The translations under genes and the position numbers were made by a program. A stretch of 64,000 nt of DNA from Planctomycetota bacterium (GTDB lineage Bacteria; Planctomycetota; PUPC01; DSUN01): NCBI GenBank assembly GCA_035384565.1, contig DAOOIT010000019.1, positions 27,798-91,797 of the forward strand, read 5' to 3'. The stretch's first letter is position 1. Every line of letters begins with the position of its first letter. The notes beneath the pieces are model-generated. The model did no database searches. It was not told the DNA's origin and saw only the letters and a program-made list of their open reading frames with translations. Of this stretch, positions 45,409 to 54,037 are shown piece after piece.

Positions 45409-47670
45409 CTGAAACCCAACCTCGTTCGTTCGTGGGGCCTTCTGTGGGCGGTGCTCGCCGGACTTCGGCTGGCGGGGGCCGAGCCGGCCGACTTGGAGGC
45501 GCTGCTGAAGGGCGTGACGGAAATCGTCGCGCCCGGCGCGGCCGTGGGCCCCGTGGCCGTGTTCGGCGACAAGGCATTTCCCGTGATGACAGGGCGGAAC
45601 GGCAAGGCCCGCCTGCCTGTGCTCGCCGCGGCACGCTGGGGCAAGGGGCGGGTGGTGCTGGCCGGCCACGAGGGCCTCTACGGCACCACGCAGCGGCCCG
45701 ACCAGCGCCAGCTCATCGTGAACACCGCCACGTGGCTGGCCGGCGACCGCCCGAAGCCGATCCGCGTGCTGGTGGTGGACCACCGCCAGGTCGCGCCCGT
45801 GCTCAAGGAGGCGGGCTTCGAGGTCTCGGTCCTCGGCGTGGGGCAACTCGCCGACAGCCTGCCGAAGGCCGACGTGTTGTTCGTCAGCGGCAACCAGTTC
45901 ACGGCGCCCGACCGCGGGCCGTTGCGCGACGCGGTGGCGGCCTTCATCGAGGGCGGCGGCGGCTACTTCGACGGCATCCCCGGCTGGGGCTGGCAGCAGC
46001 TCAACCCGCGCCTGTCGCTGCCCAACGACCACGGCGGCAACCGCCTGACGGCGCAGATGGGCCTCGTCATCGCCGATGGCATCGTGGGCAACACGGGCAA
46101 GGAGGGCTTCCTGGCCGACCGGAGCGGGCTCGACCTCACCCACGCCGGCCGCGCCCTGGCCGCCCTCGAGCGCCAGGCGAACGACGGCCCCAAGCTGTCG
46201 AAGGACGACCTTGCGCAGGTGGGCGCTACGCTCACCAGCGCGTGCGCCGCCGTGCCGGACGGCGACACGCTGCTCCTGCCGAAGCTCCATGCCCTCATCG
46301 CGAAGCAGGGCGAAGCCGCCGTGCCCATGCCGAAGCAGCCGCTCGGGCTCGACAACCCCATTGGGCGCATCGCCTGCGTGCTCCAGAACGCCGAGATGCG
46401 CCGTACCCCGGCCGAGAAGCTTAAGGCTCATCCCGCCGCCGCCGGCTTCCCAGGCCCCGTGCCGCCCGAGGCCAGGCGCGTCGAGAGGACCGTAACTGTG
46501 GACACCGCGGTGCCCGACTGGGCGAGCACGGGCCTCTACGCCGCGCCCGGCGAGGCCCTCGAGGTCACGCTGCCGCCCGAGGCGGCCAAGGCCGGCCTGG
46601 GCCTGCGCATCGGAGCCCACACCGACCACATCTGGGGCCACGACCGCTGGAGCCGCTTTCCCGAGATCAGCTATGCGACCGCCCTCACGGCGCCGACGAC
46701 GCGGTTCGGCAATCCCTTCGGCGGCATCGTCTACATCACCGTCCCGCGCGGCTGCAAGCTCGGCCGCATCGAGGTCCGCATCAAGGGCGCCGTGGAAATG
46801 CCGTACTTCGTCCAGGGCGAGACGCCGCTGCACCTGTGGCGCACCGAGATCCGCAAGCGCCCCGCGCCCTTCGCCGAGTTGGCCACCCGTAAGATCATCC
46901 TCATCATCCCCGCCTCCGTCGTGCGTGGCCTCGACGACCCGGAGGCCCTGATGAACGTGTGGGACGCCGGCCTCGACGCCATCGCCGACCTGGCGGCGAT
47001 GCCGCGCGACCGCGAACGCCCCGAGCGCATCTGCTCCGACCAGCAGATCAGCGCCGGCTACATGCACTCGGGCTATCCCATCATGACCTTCCTCGACGTG
47101 CCGCCGACCATGGTGGACCGCGACAAGCTGGTCAAGGGCGGCGCCAGCACCTGCTGGGGCTTCTGGCACGAACTCGGCCACAACCACCAGAGCGGCCACT
47201 GGACCTTCGGCGGCACGGGCGAGACCACCGTGAACCTCTTCAGCCTCTACTGCTGCGAGCGCGTGAGCAACGAGCCGGTGGCGAAGAACTCGTGGCTCAA
47301 CCCGCCCCAACGCAACAAGACCGTGGCCAAGTACTTCGCCGACGGCGCGAAGTTCGAGGACTGGTGCCGCGACCCCGCCCTGTCGCTGATGTTCTACGCC
47401 CAGCTCCAGCAGGCGTTCGGCTGGGGCGCCTACCAGCGCGTGTTCGCCGGCTACCGCGCCGCGCGGTCCGGCGATCTGCCGCACAACGACGACCAGAAGC
47501 GCGACCAGTTCCTCGTGCGCTTCTCGCGCGAAGTGGGGCGCGACCTCGGCCCGTTCTTCACCGCCTGGGGCATCCCCACCAGCGAGGCCGCCCGCAAGTC
47601 GCTCGCGGGCCTGCCCGTCTGGCTGCCGCCCGACTTCAAGAGCGGCATCCCCTTCACCCTCGACCCTTGA
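45409..47670 (+). CDS. Exported M60-family (enhancin-like) metallopeptidase, probable CTG start
   Basis: The product has 753 residues from a CTG at 45409, eight bases after GAGAGG, directly before the signal sequence LKPNLVRSWGLLWAVLAGLR. The alternative is a TTG at 45331 (779 residues), which lies in the promoter. About 75-230 is a GATase/ThuA-like domain (IRVLVVDHRQVAPVLKEAGF). About 370-470 is a beta domain (GLRIGAHTDHIWGHDRWSRF). About 500-740 is the peptidase, with HELGHNHQSGHWTFGGTGE: HExxH at about 587 and the third-ligand Glu in GETTVN. M60 enzymes cleave mucin-like glycoproteins. It forms an operon with the SGNH hydrolase 13 bp downstream. Confidence 0.85.
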   Translation: MKPNLVRSWGLLWAVLAGLRLAGAEPADLEALLKGVTEIVAPGAAVGPVAVFGDKAFPVMTGRNGKARLPVLAAARWGKGRVVLAGHEGLYGTTQRPDQRQLIVNTATWLAGDRPKPIRVLVVDHRQVAPVLKEAGFEVSVLGVGQLADSLPKADVLFVSGNQFTAPDRGPLRDAVAAFIEGGGGYFDGIPGWGWQQLNPRLSLPNDHGGNRLTAQMGLVIADGIVGNTGKEGFLADRSGLDLTHAGRALAALERQANDGPKLSKDDLAQVGATLTSACAAVPDGDTLLLPKLHALIAKQGEAAVPMPKQPLGLDNPIGRIACVLQNAEMRRTPAEKLKAHPAAAGFPGPVPPEARRVERTVTVDTAVPDWASTGLYAAPGEALEVTLPPEAAKAGLGLRIGAHTDHIWGHDRWSRFPEISYATALTAPTTRFGNPFGGIVYITVPRGCKLGRIEVRIKGAVEMPYFVQGETPLHLWRTEIRKRPAPFAELATRKIILIIPASVVRGLDDPEALMNVWDAGLDAIADLAAMPRDRERPERICSDQQISAGYMHSGYPIMTFLDVPPTMVDRDKLVKGGASTCWGFWHELGHNHQSGHWTFGGTGETTVNLFSLYCCERVSNEPVAKNSWLNPPQRNKTVAKYFADGAKFEDWCRDPALSLMFYAQLQQAFGWGAYQRVFAGYRAARSGDLPHNDDQKRDQFLVRFSREVGRDLGPFFTAWGIPTSEAARKSLAGLPVWLPPDFKSGIPFTLDP

Positions 47671-47683
47671 GCAGGAGGCCCGA

Positions 47684-49045
47684 ATGCCTCAGCCCTGGAT
47701 GTGCGCGATGCTGGCGTTGGCCGCGATCGCCGCGACCGCGGGCGAGTACCCAAAGCCTAAGCCGCCCGCCGACACGGCGGGCTATGGCCAACACATTCAG
47801 CGCACGATGACGCTGCTCGCCACAAGCACGCCCGAGAAGCGCCACAAGGTGCGCATCCTCTTCTACGGCCAAAGCATCACGGTGCAGCCGTGGTGGAAGC
47901 GGGTCGAGGCCGACCTGCGCCGCCGCTTCCCCCATGCCGACCTCGAGTGCGCCAACCTCGCCATCGGCGGCTTCGCCTCGCAACTCCTCGTGCGAACCGC
48001 CGAGTACGACCTCTATCCCTTCTACCCCGATCTGCTCATCTTCCACGTCTACGGCCACCACGTGCGCTACGAGGACATCATCCGCCGCACCCGCGAGCGC
48101 ACGACCGCCGAAATCCTCATCCAGACCGACCACGTGACCAAGGAGGCCGAGGACGACTGGACGAAGAAGATGAACTACACGTTCCTCCCCGCCTACGCGG
48201 CGAGATACGGTTGCCAGCTCAGCCGCATCCGCGAGTCGTGGAAGCAGTACCTCGCGGACCGCGCCCTCAAGCCCCAGCAACTCCTTCGCGACGGAGTCCA
48301 CCTCAACGAGCATGGCGAGTTCCTGATGGCCGAGCTGGTCAATCAGGAGCTCGTCTACCGCCCCGACCTGCCGCAGGACGAGTGGAAGGGCCTGGTGCGC
48401 GACTACGCGGTCGGCGACGACGTGAAGTGGGAGGGCGACCGCCTGACACTGGAGTTCGAGGGCAACCGCGTGGTCGCTCTCGCCGAGCCGACCGGCGGCG
48501 GCAAGTGCCGCGTGCTTCTCGACGGCAGGAGGCCGAGCGAGTTCCCCGAGCTCTACTACCACGCCCGCCCCACCGGCACGGCCAACATCGGCTGGCCCGC
48601 CATCAAGGCCATCGGGCACGAGAAGCCGCTCGTGCTCGAGGAGTGGACCGCCACGTGCACGGGCTTCAACGACGCGGCCGATGAGTTCCGGTTCAGCGTC
48701 GTCGGCTCCGTGACCGGCCCCGACGGCGAGGGCACGGCGAAGGAGCGCTTCGTCTCGAAGTCGGGCCGCATCGTCATCCAGCCCGACGACTGGGTCTTCG
48801 CCTACGACCGCAAGGTGTCGAACAAGCCCACGCCCGACGGATTCAAGGTCCGCTGGCGGGTCCTCCCGCTGTTCCGCGACGAGTTCGAGGCCCCCACGCT
48901 CGGCGACTACTTGGGCCAGGAATTGCCCACGACCCTCGCCCAGGGCTTGCCCAACACACGGCACAAGCTCGAACTCGTGGGCAAGGCGGCCCTGAAGGCT
49001 ATCCGCATCTACAAGCCGCCGATCCGTGCGCAAGCGGAGCCGTAG
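47684..49045 (+). CDS. Exported SGNH/GDSL-family hydrolase
   Basis: The product has 453 residues, with CAGGAGG before the ATG and a signal peptide to about residue 19. The nucleophile block is ILFYGQSITVQPWW (GQSI in place of GDSL), the second block LAIGGFASQLL (Gly), and the final block LLRDGVHLNEHGEFLMAEL carries the Asp-x2-His dyad. A beta-sandwich of about 190 residues follows. It may be a carbohydrate esterase that removes acetyl or other acyl groups from glycans, in line with the peptidase before it. It is cotranscribed with the M60 gene. Confidence 0.83.
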   Translation: MPQPWMCAMLALAAIAATAGEYPKPKPPADTAGYGQHIQRTMTLLATSTPEKRHKVRILFYGQSITVQPWWKRVEADLRRRFPHADLECANLAIGGFASQLLVRTAEYDLYPFYPDLLIFHVYGHHVRYEDIIRRTRERTTAEILIQTDHVTKEAEDDWTKKMNYTFLPAYAARYGCQLSRIRESWKQYLADRALKPQQLLRDGVHLNEHGEFLMAELVNQELVYRPDLPQDEWKGLVRDYAVGDDVKWEGDRLTLEFEGNRVVALAEPTGGGKCRVLLDGRRPSEFPELYYHARPTGTANIGWPAIKAIGHEKPLVLEEWTATCTGFNDAADEFRFSVVGSVTGPDGEGTAKERFVSKSGRIVIQPDDWVFAYDRKVSNKPTPDGFKVRWRVLPLFRDEFEAPTLGDYLGQELPTTLAQGLPNTRHKLELVGKAALKAIRIYKPPIRAQAEP

Positions 49046-49215
49046 CGATGGAGCGCTAGCCGCTGCCGCAGGCACTCCCTCTCGGACAGGCTGGGGGGCG
49101 TTTCCTGCCCTGTCCGCTCTGGCCTATCCGCCCCATCGGTCCTATCCGTCGCATGGCGTTGCCTGCGGCCAGAATCGCAGGCGTCGCAGCCTCACGCGGA
49201 TTCCTGGACAGGCTC
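49046..49215. other. Convergent junction with short hairpin and low-complexity repeats
   Basis: No gene. It holds CCTGTCCGCTCTGGCCTATCC- and TCCTATCCG-type runs (about 49107-49150), a small hairpin GCCTGCG...CGCAGGC (49161-49182) and two copies of GGACAGGCT (about 49085 and 49206), which resemble the core of the element at 32188. Confidence 0.5.
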
Positions 49216-51261
49216 CTAGCCGAGCACCATCACGCCATAGGCGGGCAGGGTGGCCTTGCCGCGCACGCGCTGGCCCGTGAGCAGATCGGTGAAGCGGGTC
49301 CGGCCCAGCGTCACCGCGGCCTCGTTCGGGGCGAAGTTCATCAGGAAGATGAACTGCCGCTCGCCGTCGGTGCGGACCTGAGCGCTGACGCCCTGGGGCA
49401 GATAGGCGTCGAGAGCGCGCAACAGGTCGAGCTGGTCGGCCAGGGCGCCATAGAGGTCGCTGAGGAACCGTTCGTCGTTGCGCGAGGCGACATAGAAGGC
49501 CCGCCCTTTGCCAACCTTGTTCACCGTGAGCGCAGGGCGGCCGGCGTAGAAGTCATCGCGGTAGGTGGCCAGCACCCTGGCGGTCTCGGCGTGGATGAGG
49601 GCGCAGAGCTGCCGGGCCTCGTACTCGCCGCTCAGGCCGAGGCCATTCCGCGCGATCGGCACGACATGATTGCGTTCGCTCTCGTGGATGGAGTCGATCT
49701 CCTCGTCCCAGATGCCCAGGAGTTCCCGGAGCGGGCCGGGGAAGCCGCCGAGGAAGCACAGGTCGTTCTCGTCCACGATGCCGCTCCAGTAGGTGGCGAC
49801 GAGGGTGCCGCCCTTGGCGACGAAGTCGGCGAGCCGCTCGGCCACGCCGGGGCGGACCATGTAGAGCATCGGGGCGATGACGAGCTTGTAGCGGGCGAAG
49901 TCCTGCTCCATGTCGATCACGTCGGCGGGGATGCCGCGGCGCCAGAGCTGGCGGTAGTGGGCGAGGCAGTCGGCCAGGTAGCCCTTGTCGCGCCGCAGGC
50001 ACTGGGCGTCGGCGATGGCCCAGTTATTCTCCCAGTCGTAGAGGACGGCAGCGTCGGGGCGGACGGTGGTGCCGACGATGGGGTCGAGCCGCTCGAGGAC
50101 CTGGCCGAGCTCGGCCACGTCGCGGAAGACGCGGGTCCGCTCGTGGCCGCAGTGGTCCACGACGGCGCCGTGGAACTTCTCGGCGGAGCCGCGGCTCTTG
50201 CGCCACTGGAAGTACTGCACGGTGTCGGCGCCGTGGGCCACGGCCTGGAGGGACGACAGGAGGTGCATGCCCGGCCGCTTGAGCTTGGCCACGGGCATCC
50301 AGTTGGTCATGCTGGGCGTGCTCTCCATGAGCATGAACGGCTTGCCGCCCTTCATCGAGCGGTTGATGTCGTGCACGAAGGCCACCTCGCAGGCAAGCTG
50401 CTCGTCGGGCCGCTCGCCGTGCCATTGGGGATAGCTGTCCCACGAGATCACGTCGAGGTGCGGGGCCATCTTCCAGTAGTTGAGGCCGGGGTAGGTGCCC
50501 ATCATGTTGGTCGTCACCGGCACGTCGGGCGTGAGGCGCTTGAGCGGCTCGATCTCGGCGAGCATGAAGTCGGTCGTCTGGTCGGTGACGAAGCGCTTCC
50601 AGTCGAGGTTGAGGCCGTGCACGCTGCCCTCGCCGATGGGGCTGGGCGGCTCGACCTGCGACCAGTCGGTGTAGGTGTGGCTCCAGAAGGCGGTCCACCA
50701 GGCGCGATTGAGGGCGTCGAGCGAGCCGTACTTGCCGCGGAGCCAGGCCCGGAAGGCGGCGCGGCAGAGCTCGCAGTGGCATTCGCCGCTGTACTCGTTG
50801 GAGAGGTGCCACACGAGGAGGGCGGGATGGTCCTTGTAGCGTTCGGCCAGCTTGGTGTTGATGATCCGCACCTTGTCGCGGTAGACGGGCGAGGTGAGGC
50901 AGTGGTTGTGGCGGCCGCCGTGCAGGTTGCGCGTGCGGTCGGGGCGGGTGCGGAGAACCTCGGGATACTTCTGCGAGAGCCAGGCGGGCCGGGCGCCGCT
51001 GGGGGTGGCGAGGACGGCGTAGGCGCTGTTCGCGGCCAGCTTATCCATGATGGTGTCGAGCCAGGAGAAGTCGAACTGCCCCTCGGCCGGCTCGAGGCGC
51101 GCCCAGGCGAAGATGCCCACGGACATGGCGTTGCAGTGGGCCAGCGTCATCAGGCGCATATCCTCGTCCCACACCTCGGGCGGCCACTGGTCGGGATTGT
51201 AGTCGCCACCGTGGAGGAAGTGGGGGCACTTCGGATTGATGGGCGGGTAGCGGTTGGGCAT
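49216..51261 (-). CDS. Beta-galactosidase, glycoside hydrolase family 42
   Basis: The product has 681 residues. The ATG at 51261 has AAGGA six bases upstream; the GTG three bases earlier is too close to it. FLHGGDYNPDQWPPEVWDED is the usual GH42 start. The acid/base is in LLVWHLSNEYSGECHCELC (Glu about 155), with the zinc-binding cysteine cluster alongside. The nucleophile is in KPFMLMESTPSMTNW (Glu about 311). About 400-610 is the trimerisation domain (IPADVIDMEQDFARYKLVIA, GGTLVATYWSGIVDENDLCF) and the end is a small beta domain. There is no signal peptide, so it works in the cytosol on imported galactosides. It is last in a probable operon with a discoidin protein and an SGNH hydrolase. 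Confidence 0.95.
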   Translation of the reverse strand: MPNRYPPINPKCPHFLHGGDYNPDQWPPEVWDEDMRLMTLAHCNAMSVGIFAWARLEPAEGQFDFSWLDTIMDKLAANSAYAVLATPSGARPAWLSQKYPEVLRTRPDRTRNLHGGRHNHCLTSPVYRDKVRIINTKLAERYKDHPALLVWHLSNEYSGECHCELCRAAFRAWLRGKYGSLDALNRAWWTAFWSHTYTDWSQVEPPSPIGEGSVHGLNLDWKRFVTDQTTDFMLAEIEPLKRLTPDVPVTTNMMGTYPGLNYWKMAPHLDVISWDSYPQWHGERPDEQLACEVAFVHDINRSMKGGKPFMLMESTPSMTNWMPVAKLKRPGMHLLSSLQAVAHGADTVQYFQWRKSRGSAEKFHGAVVDHCGHERTRVFRDVAELGQVLERLDPIVGTTVRPDAAVLYDWENNWAIADAQCLRRDKGYLADCLAHYRQLWRRGIPADVIDMEQDFARYKLVIAPMLYMVRPGVAERLADFVAKGGTLVATYWSGIVDENDLCFLGGFPGPLRELLGIWDEEIDSIHESERNHVVPIARNGLGLSGEYEARQLCALIHAETARVLATYRDDFYAGRPALTVNKVGKGRAFYVASRNDERFLSDLYGALADQLDLLRALDAYLPQGVSAQVRTDGERQFIFLMNFAPNEAAVTLGRTRFTDLLTGQRVRGKATLPAYGVMVLG

Positions 51262-51291
51262 CACAGGTCCTTTCGTTGTGGACGGCTCGCG

Positions 51292-52158
51292 TCACTGGAC
51301 GGAAGCGGGCGGCGCGTCCTTGCCCCAGACCTCGACCTCGGTGAGAGCGCACCAGCCGAGCGGCGGCTGCTGCATCAGATCGGTGAGCTGAAGCCAGGCG
51401 ACCGCGCGCTTCGTGAACTCGAAGGTCTGCGGCTCGGCCTGCTTTCTGATCTCGATCTTCTCGCGGGAGCCGTCGGAGAACTCGACGGTCGCGGCGTGCC
51501 AGTGGCGGTCGTGCGGGAAGTCGGCGCGGATGTGCAGGACGAGCTTGTCCACCTCGACGGGGCGGCCGAACTCCACCTTCCACCACAGGTCGGCCCGCCT
51601 GTCCGGCCCCCACGACTGGTGGGGCCAGGGGCCGTGGCCCTTGTTCTTCGACAGGCCGTCAATGGCGTTGCGCGCCGCAAAGTCGGGCTCGTTGCGGCAC
51701 TCGCTGTTCGAGGTGGCGTGCGGGAAGAAGGTGCTCGTGCCGCGCACGTCGTAGGGGTTGAAGGCCACGTTGCGGTAGGTGGCCAGGTCCTCCGCCGCGG
51801 CGGGCCGGGCCATGGCCGAGTGGCGGACGCCGGCGAACTGCTCGGGCGGGTAGACGCGCCGCTCGGTGCCCGAGGGGATCGGATACTCGACCACGCCCTG
51901 CGGAGCATAGACCAGGCACTGGGGCATCTTCTCGTTGAGGCGGACGACGAGGTGCTTTGGCCCCGTGATGCGGACGCGGTCGCCTTTGGCAAACTCCCGC
52001 TCGAAGGCCAGAGTGGCGATCCCATCGGCCGATGCCGCTCGTTGCGCGACGACGGCGCCCGCCGCATCCAGCACCTCGATCCCCACAGACCGCGCCGCCT
52101 CGCCGGCCCAGGCCGCGGCCGCCGCGAGCGCGGCAACGAAGATTCCGCGTGCGCGCAT
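51292..52158 (-). CDS. Exported discoidin (F5/8 type C)-like carbohydrate-binding protein
   Basis: The product has 288 residues from the ATG at 52158 (GGGAGGG upstream). The signal peptide is MRARGIFVAALAAAAAWAG. About 25-130 is a beta-rich region (VGIEVLDAAGAVVAQRAASA). About 140-280 is a discoidin-like domain: NAIDGLSKNKGHGPWPHQSW, WWKVEFGRPVEVDKLVLHIR and AVAWLQLTDLMQQPPLGWCA. Such domains bind glycans or anchor partners. It lies between the SGNH and GH42 genes on the same strand and may be cotranscribed with both. No catalytic motif is seen. Confidence 0.75.
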   Translation of the reverse strand: MRARGIFVAALAAAAAWAGEAARSVGIEVLDAAGAVVAQRAASADGIATLAFEREFAKGDRVRITGPKHLVVRLNEKMPQCLVYAPQGVVEYPIPSGTERRVYPPEQFAGVRHSAMARPAAAEDLATYRNVAFNPYDVRGTSTFFPHATSNSECRNEPDFAARNAIDGLSKNKGHGPWPHQSWGPDRRADLWWKVEFGRPVEVDKLVLHIRADFPHDRHWHAATVEFSDGSREKIEIRKQAEPQTFEFTKRAVAWLQLTDLMQQPPLGWCALTEVEVWGKDAPPASVQ

Positions 52159-52211
52159 GCACGCCCTCCCCCTGGCTCCCCGCTTCCTTTCCTGCATTCC
52201 CGGCTTCCTCA

Positions 52212-52937
52212 TCATTTCTCCGCCGCTGGCTTGCCCAGGGCTTTGAGAATGTGGGCGACAACCTGCCTGGCCAGCTCGACCGAGCCGCTTCGCATGAAAT
52301 GCACGTTCCTCTCCATCTGAATCGCCTTCTCGTCCTTGAACTGGCTCGCAAAGGCGTGAAGGTCGTTGATCGCCACGCCGTGCTTGTCCATCACCCGCTT
52401 CGCGGCGGCGTTGTATTTCACCTCGTCGCCCGGCACGCGGCCCTGGGCGCCCTCGGGCACCGGCGTGGTCGAGGCCCAGATGAGCTTGGCTCCCGTCTTC
52501 TCGAGGCGGGTGACCAATTCCTCGAGGTTCTTCTCATACTGCCCCACGGGCACCTGCTGCGTGCCGCGGTCCACCGCCACGAGATTGCCCCGCTCATCTG
52601 CATACTTCAGATCGTGCAGGCCGAAGTTGAAGTGGATGACGTCCCACTTGCCGCTCCCAAGCCACTGGTCGAGCTCCTGGAGGCCCGTCGTCGTGGAGCC
52701 GCAGTTGGTCGGCGGCCGATGCACATTGGCCTGGCCCTTCAAGAGCGCGCGCACGGGCAGCGTGTAGCCAATGGAGATCGAGTCGCCGATCAGCAGCACA
52801 CGCGGCAGGCCCGGCTCATCCGGCACAGGCTCGAAAGCGGGGTCCACGCGACGCTTCTCCTTTCCCCCCTCGGCGGCCGCGGCGGGCATCGCCGCAAGAC
52901 ACACGGCCGCCAGGGCCATAGGCCAGAGCCGACTCAT
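52212..52937 (-). CDS. Exported SGNH/GDSL-family hydrolase
   Basis: The product has 241 residues. AGGAGG precedes the ATG at 52937, and the signal peptide ends near residue 21. VLLIGDSISIGYTLPVRALL is the SGNH block I with catalytic Ser; WDVIHFNFGLHDLKYADERG is the block III region with GLHD in place of GxND; ASTTPVPEGAQGR follows; and NVHFMRSGSVELARQV holds the final His. The usual DxxH Asp is not obvious (RNVH). It is the first gene of the unit leading to the discoidin and GH42 genes, from a promoter that overlaps that of the divergent lyase-like gene. It is likely an esterase on glycans. Confidence 0.83.
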   Translation of the reverse strand: MSRLWPMALAAVCLAAMPAAAAEGGKEKRRVDPAFEPVPDEPGLPRVLLIGDSISIGYTLPVRALLKGQANVHRPPTNCGSTTTGLQELDQWLGSGKWDVIHFNFGLHDLKYADERGNLVAVDRGTQQVPVGQYEKNLEELVTRLEKTGAKLIWASTTPVPEGAQGRVPGDEVKYNAAAKRVMDKHGVAINDLHAFASQFKDEKAIQMERNVHFMRSGSVELARQVVAHILKALGKPAAEK

Positions 52938-52980
52938 CTTCCTGCCTCCTGTCGAATGGAACATTTTCTCAGCCGGAAGC

Positions 52981-53008
52981 AGTATAATGAGAGGGGCGGA
53001 GATTGCAA
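52981..53008 (-). promoter_or_regulatory. Overlapping divergent promoters
   Basis: Reverse strand: TTGCAA (53008-53003), 16-base spacer, TATACT (52986-52981), driving the SGNH gene. On the plus strand TATAAT (52983-52988) shares four of the same bases and would serve the gene at 53030, though its -35 is weak. The two promoters cannot be used at the same time. Confidence 0.6.
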
Positions 53009-53029
53009 GAGCGCTGCAAGGAGAAGCGA

Positions 53030-54037
53030 ATGCGCACCCGCGGGGCCGGCCTGCTATGGACCGCCGTGCTGGCAAGCACAGCCGCTGCCGGCACCGCCAA
53101 GCTCCCCCAGGGCGACGCCGGCATCGCGGCGAAACACCCGGGCGACGCAGGAATCGAGAAGCACCCCGACGTGGTGTTCGTCGAGAACTTCGAGGCCCCG
53201 TCCCTCGACGCCCTCAAGGGCCGCTGGAACCAGGTCAACGACAAGATCACCTCCCTCTCCAGCGACGTGCCATCCGCCAGCCGCGGCAAGAAGTCCATCC
53301 TCTTCACCCACATCGGCGGCCAGGGCGAGGGCGGCCACCTCTACAAGAACTTCAAGCCCGGCTTCGACCAGCTCTTCCTCCGCTTCTACGTCAAGTTCGA
53401 CAAGGACTGCGGCCAGATCCACCATTTCATGCACCTCGGCGGCTACAACCCGCCGACGCCTCACCCCCAGGGCGGGGCGGGCACCCGCCCCAAAGGCCAC
53501 GAGCGCTTCACCACCGGCATCGAGCCCTACGGCAACGCCTGGCAGTGGGACTTCTATAGCTACTGGATGGACATGCGCGGCAGCCCGCCGCGCGGGCAGT
53601 GCTGGGGCAACTCGTTCCTCGGCGACGCCAAGCCGCCCGTCCCCAAGGGCCAGTGGCAATGCATCGAAGTCATGATGAAGCTCAACGACGTGGGCGACTC
53701 CAACGGCGAGCAGGCCCTGTGGGTGGACGGCAAGCTCGCGGGGCACCTGGGCAAGGGATTTCCCAAGGGCAAGTGGACCTTCGACCGGTTCCTCCCCGGC
53801 CAAGGCGGCGAGTGCATCCGCTGGAACGACCAGAAGGGCGACCGCGAGACCTTTCGCGTCGCCCAGGGCGGCGAGCCCTTTGAGGGCTTCCGCTGGCGCA
53901 ACACCGACGCCCTCAAGCTCAACTTCCTCTGGGTCCTCGTCTACATCACCAAGACCCCCCAGGGCCACGAGAGCAAGGTATGGTTCGACGACCTCGTGCT
54001 GGCCCGCAGCTACATCGGCCCTCTGAAGCCCCGCTGA
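53030..54037 (+). CDS. Exported jelly-roll protein resembling polysaccharide lyases
   Basis: The product has 335 residues from the ATG at 53030 (AAGGAGAAG upstream), with a signal peptide to about residue 22. After an Ala/Gly/His-rich linker (about 25-50), the domain has VVFVENFEAPSLDALKGRWN, QLFLRFYVKFDKDCGQIHHF, WQWDFYSYWMDMRG and WQCIEVMMKLNDVGDSNGEQ, and ends with the strand SKVWFDDLVLARSYIGP. The FYVKFxxD strand followed by a basic/His groove and the late WF(D)DLV strand are characters of PL14/PL20-like beta-jelly-roll lyases. A lyase or a binding protein for acidic polysaccharide is possible. No catalytic Tyr/Lys set is assigned. Confidence 0.65.
   Translation: MRTRGAGLLWTAVLASTAAAGTAKLPQGDAGIAAKHPGDAGIEKHPDVVFVENFEAPSLDALKGRWNQVNDKITSLSSDVPSASRGKKSILFTHIGGQGEGGHLYKNFKPGFDQLFLRFYVKFDKDCGQIHHFMHLGGYNPPTPHPQGGAGTRPKGHERFTTGIEPYGNAWQWDFYSYWMDMRGSPPRGQCWGNSFLGDAKPPVPKGQWQCIEVMMKLNDVGDSNGEQALWVDGKLAGHLGKGFPKGKWTFDRFLPGQGGECIRWNDQKGDRETFRVAQGGEPFEGFRWRNTDALKLNFLWVLVYITKTPQGHESKVWFDDLVLARSYIGPLKPR

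Noticed and set aside
49153..52320. Plus-strand open frame of 1055 codons
   Set aside because: Runs antisense through three recognisable genes (GH42, discoidin, SGNH); cannot be real.
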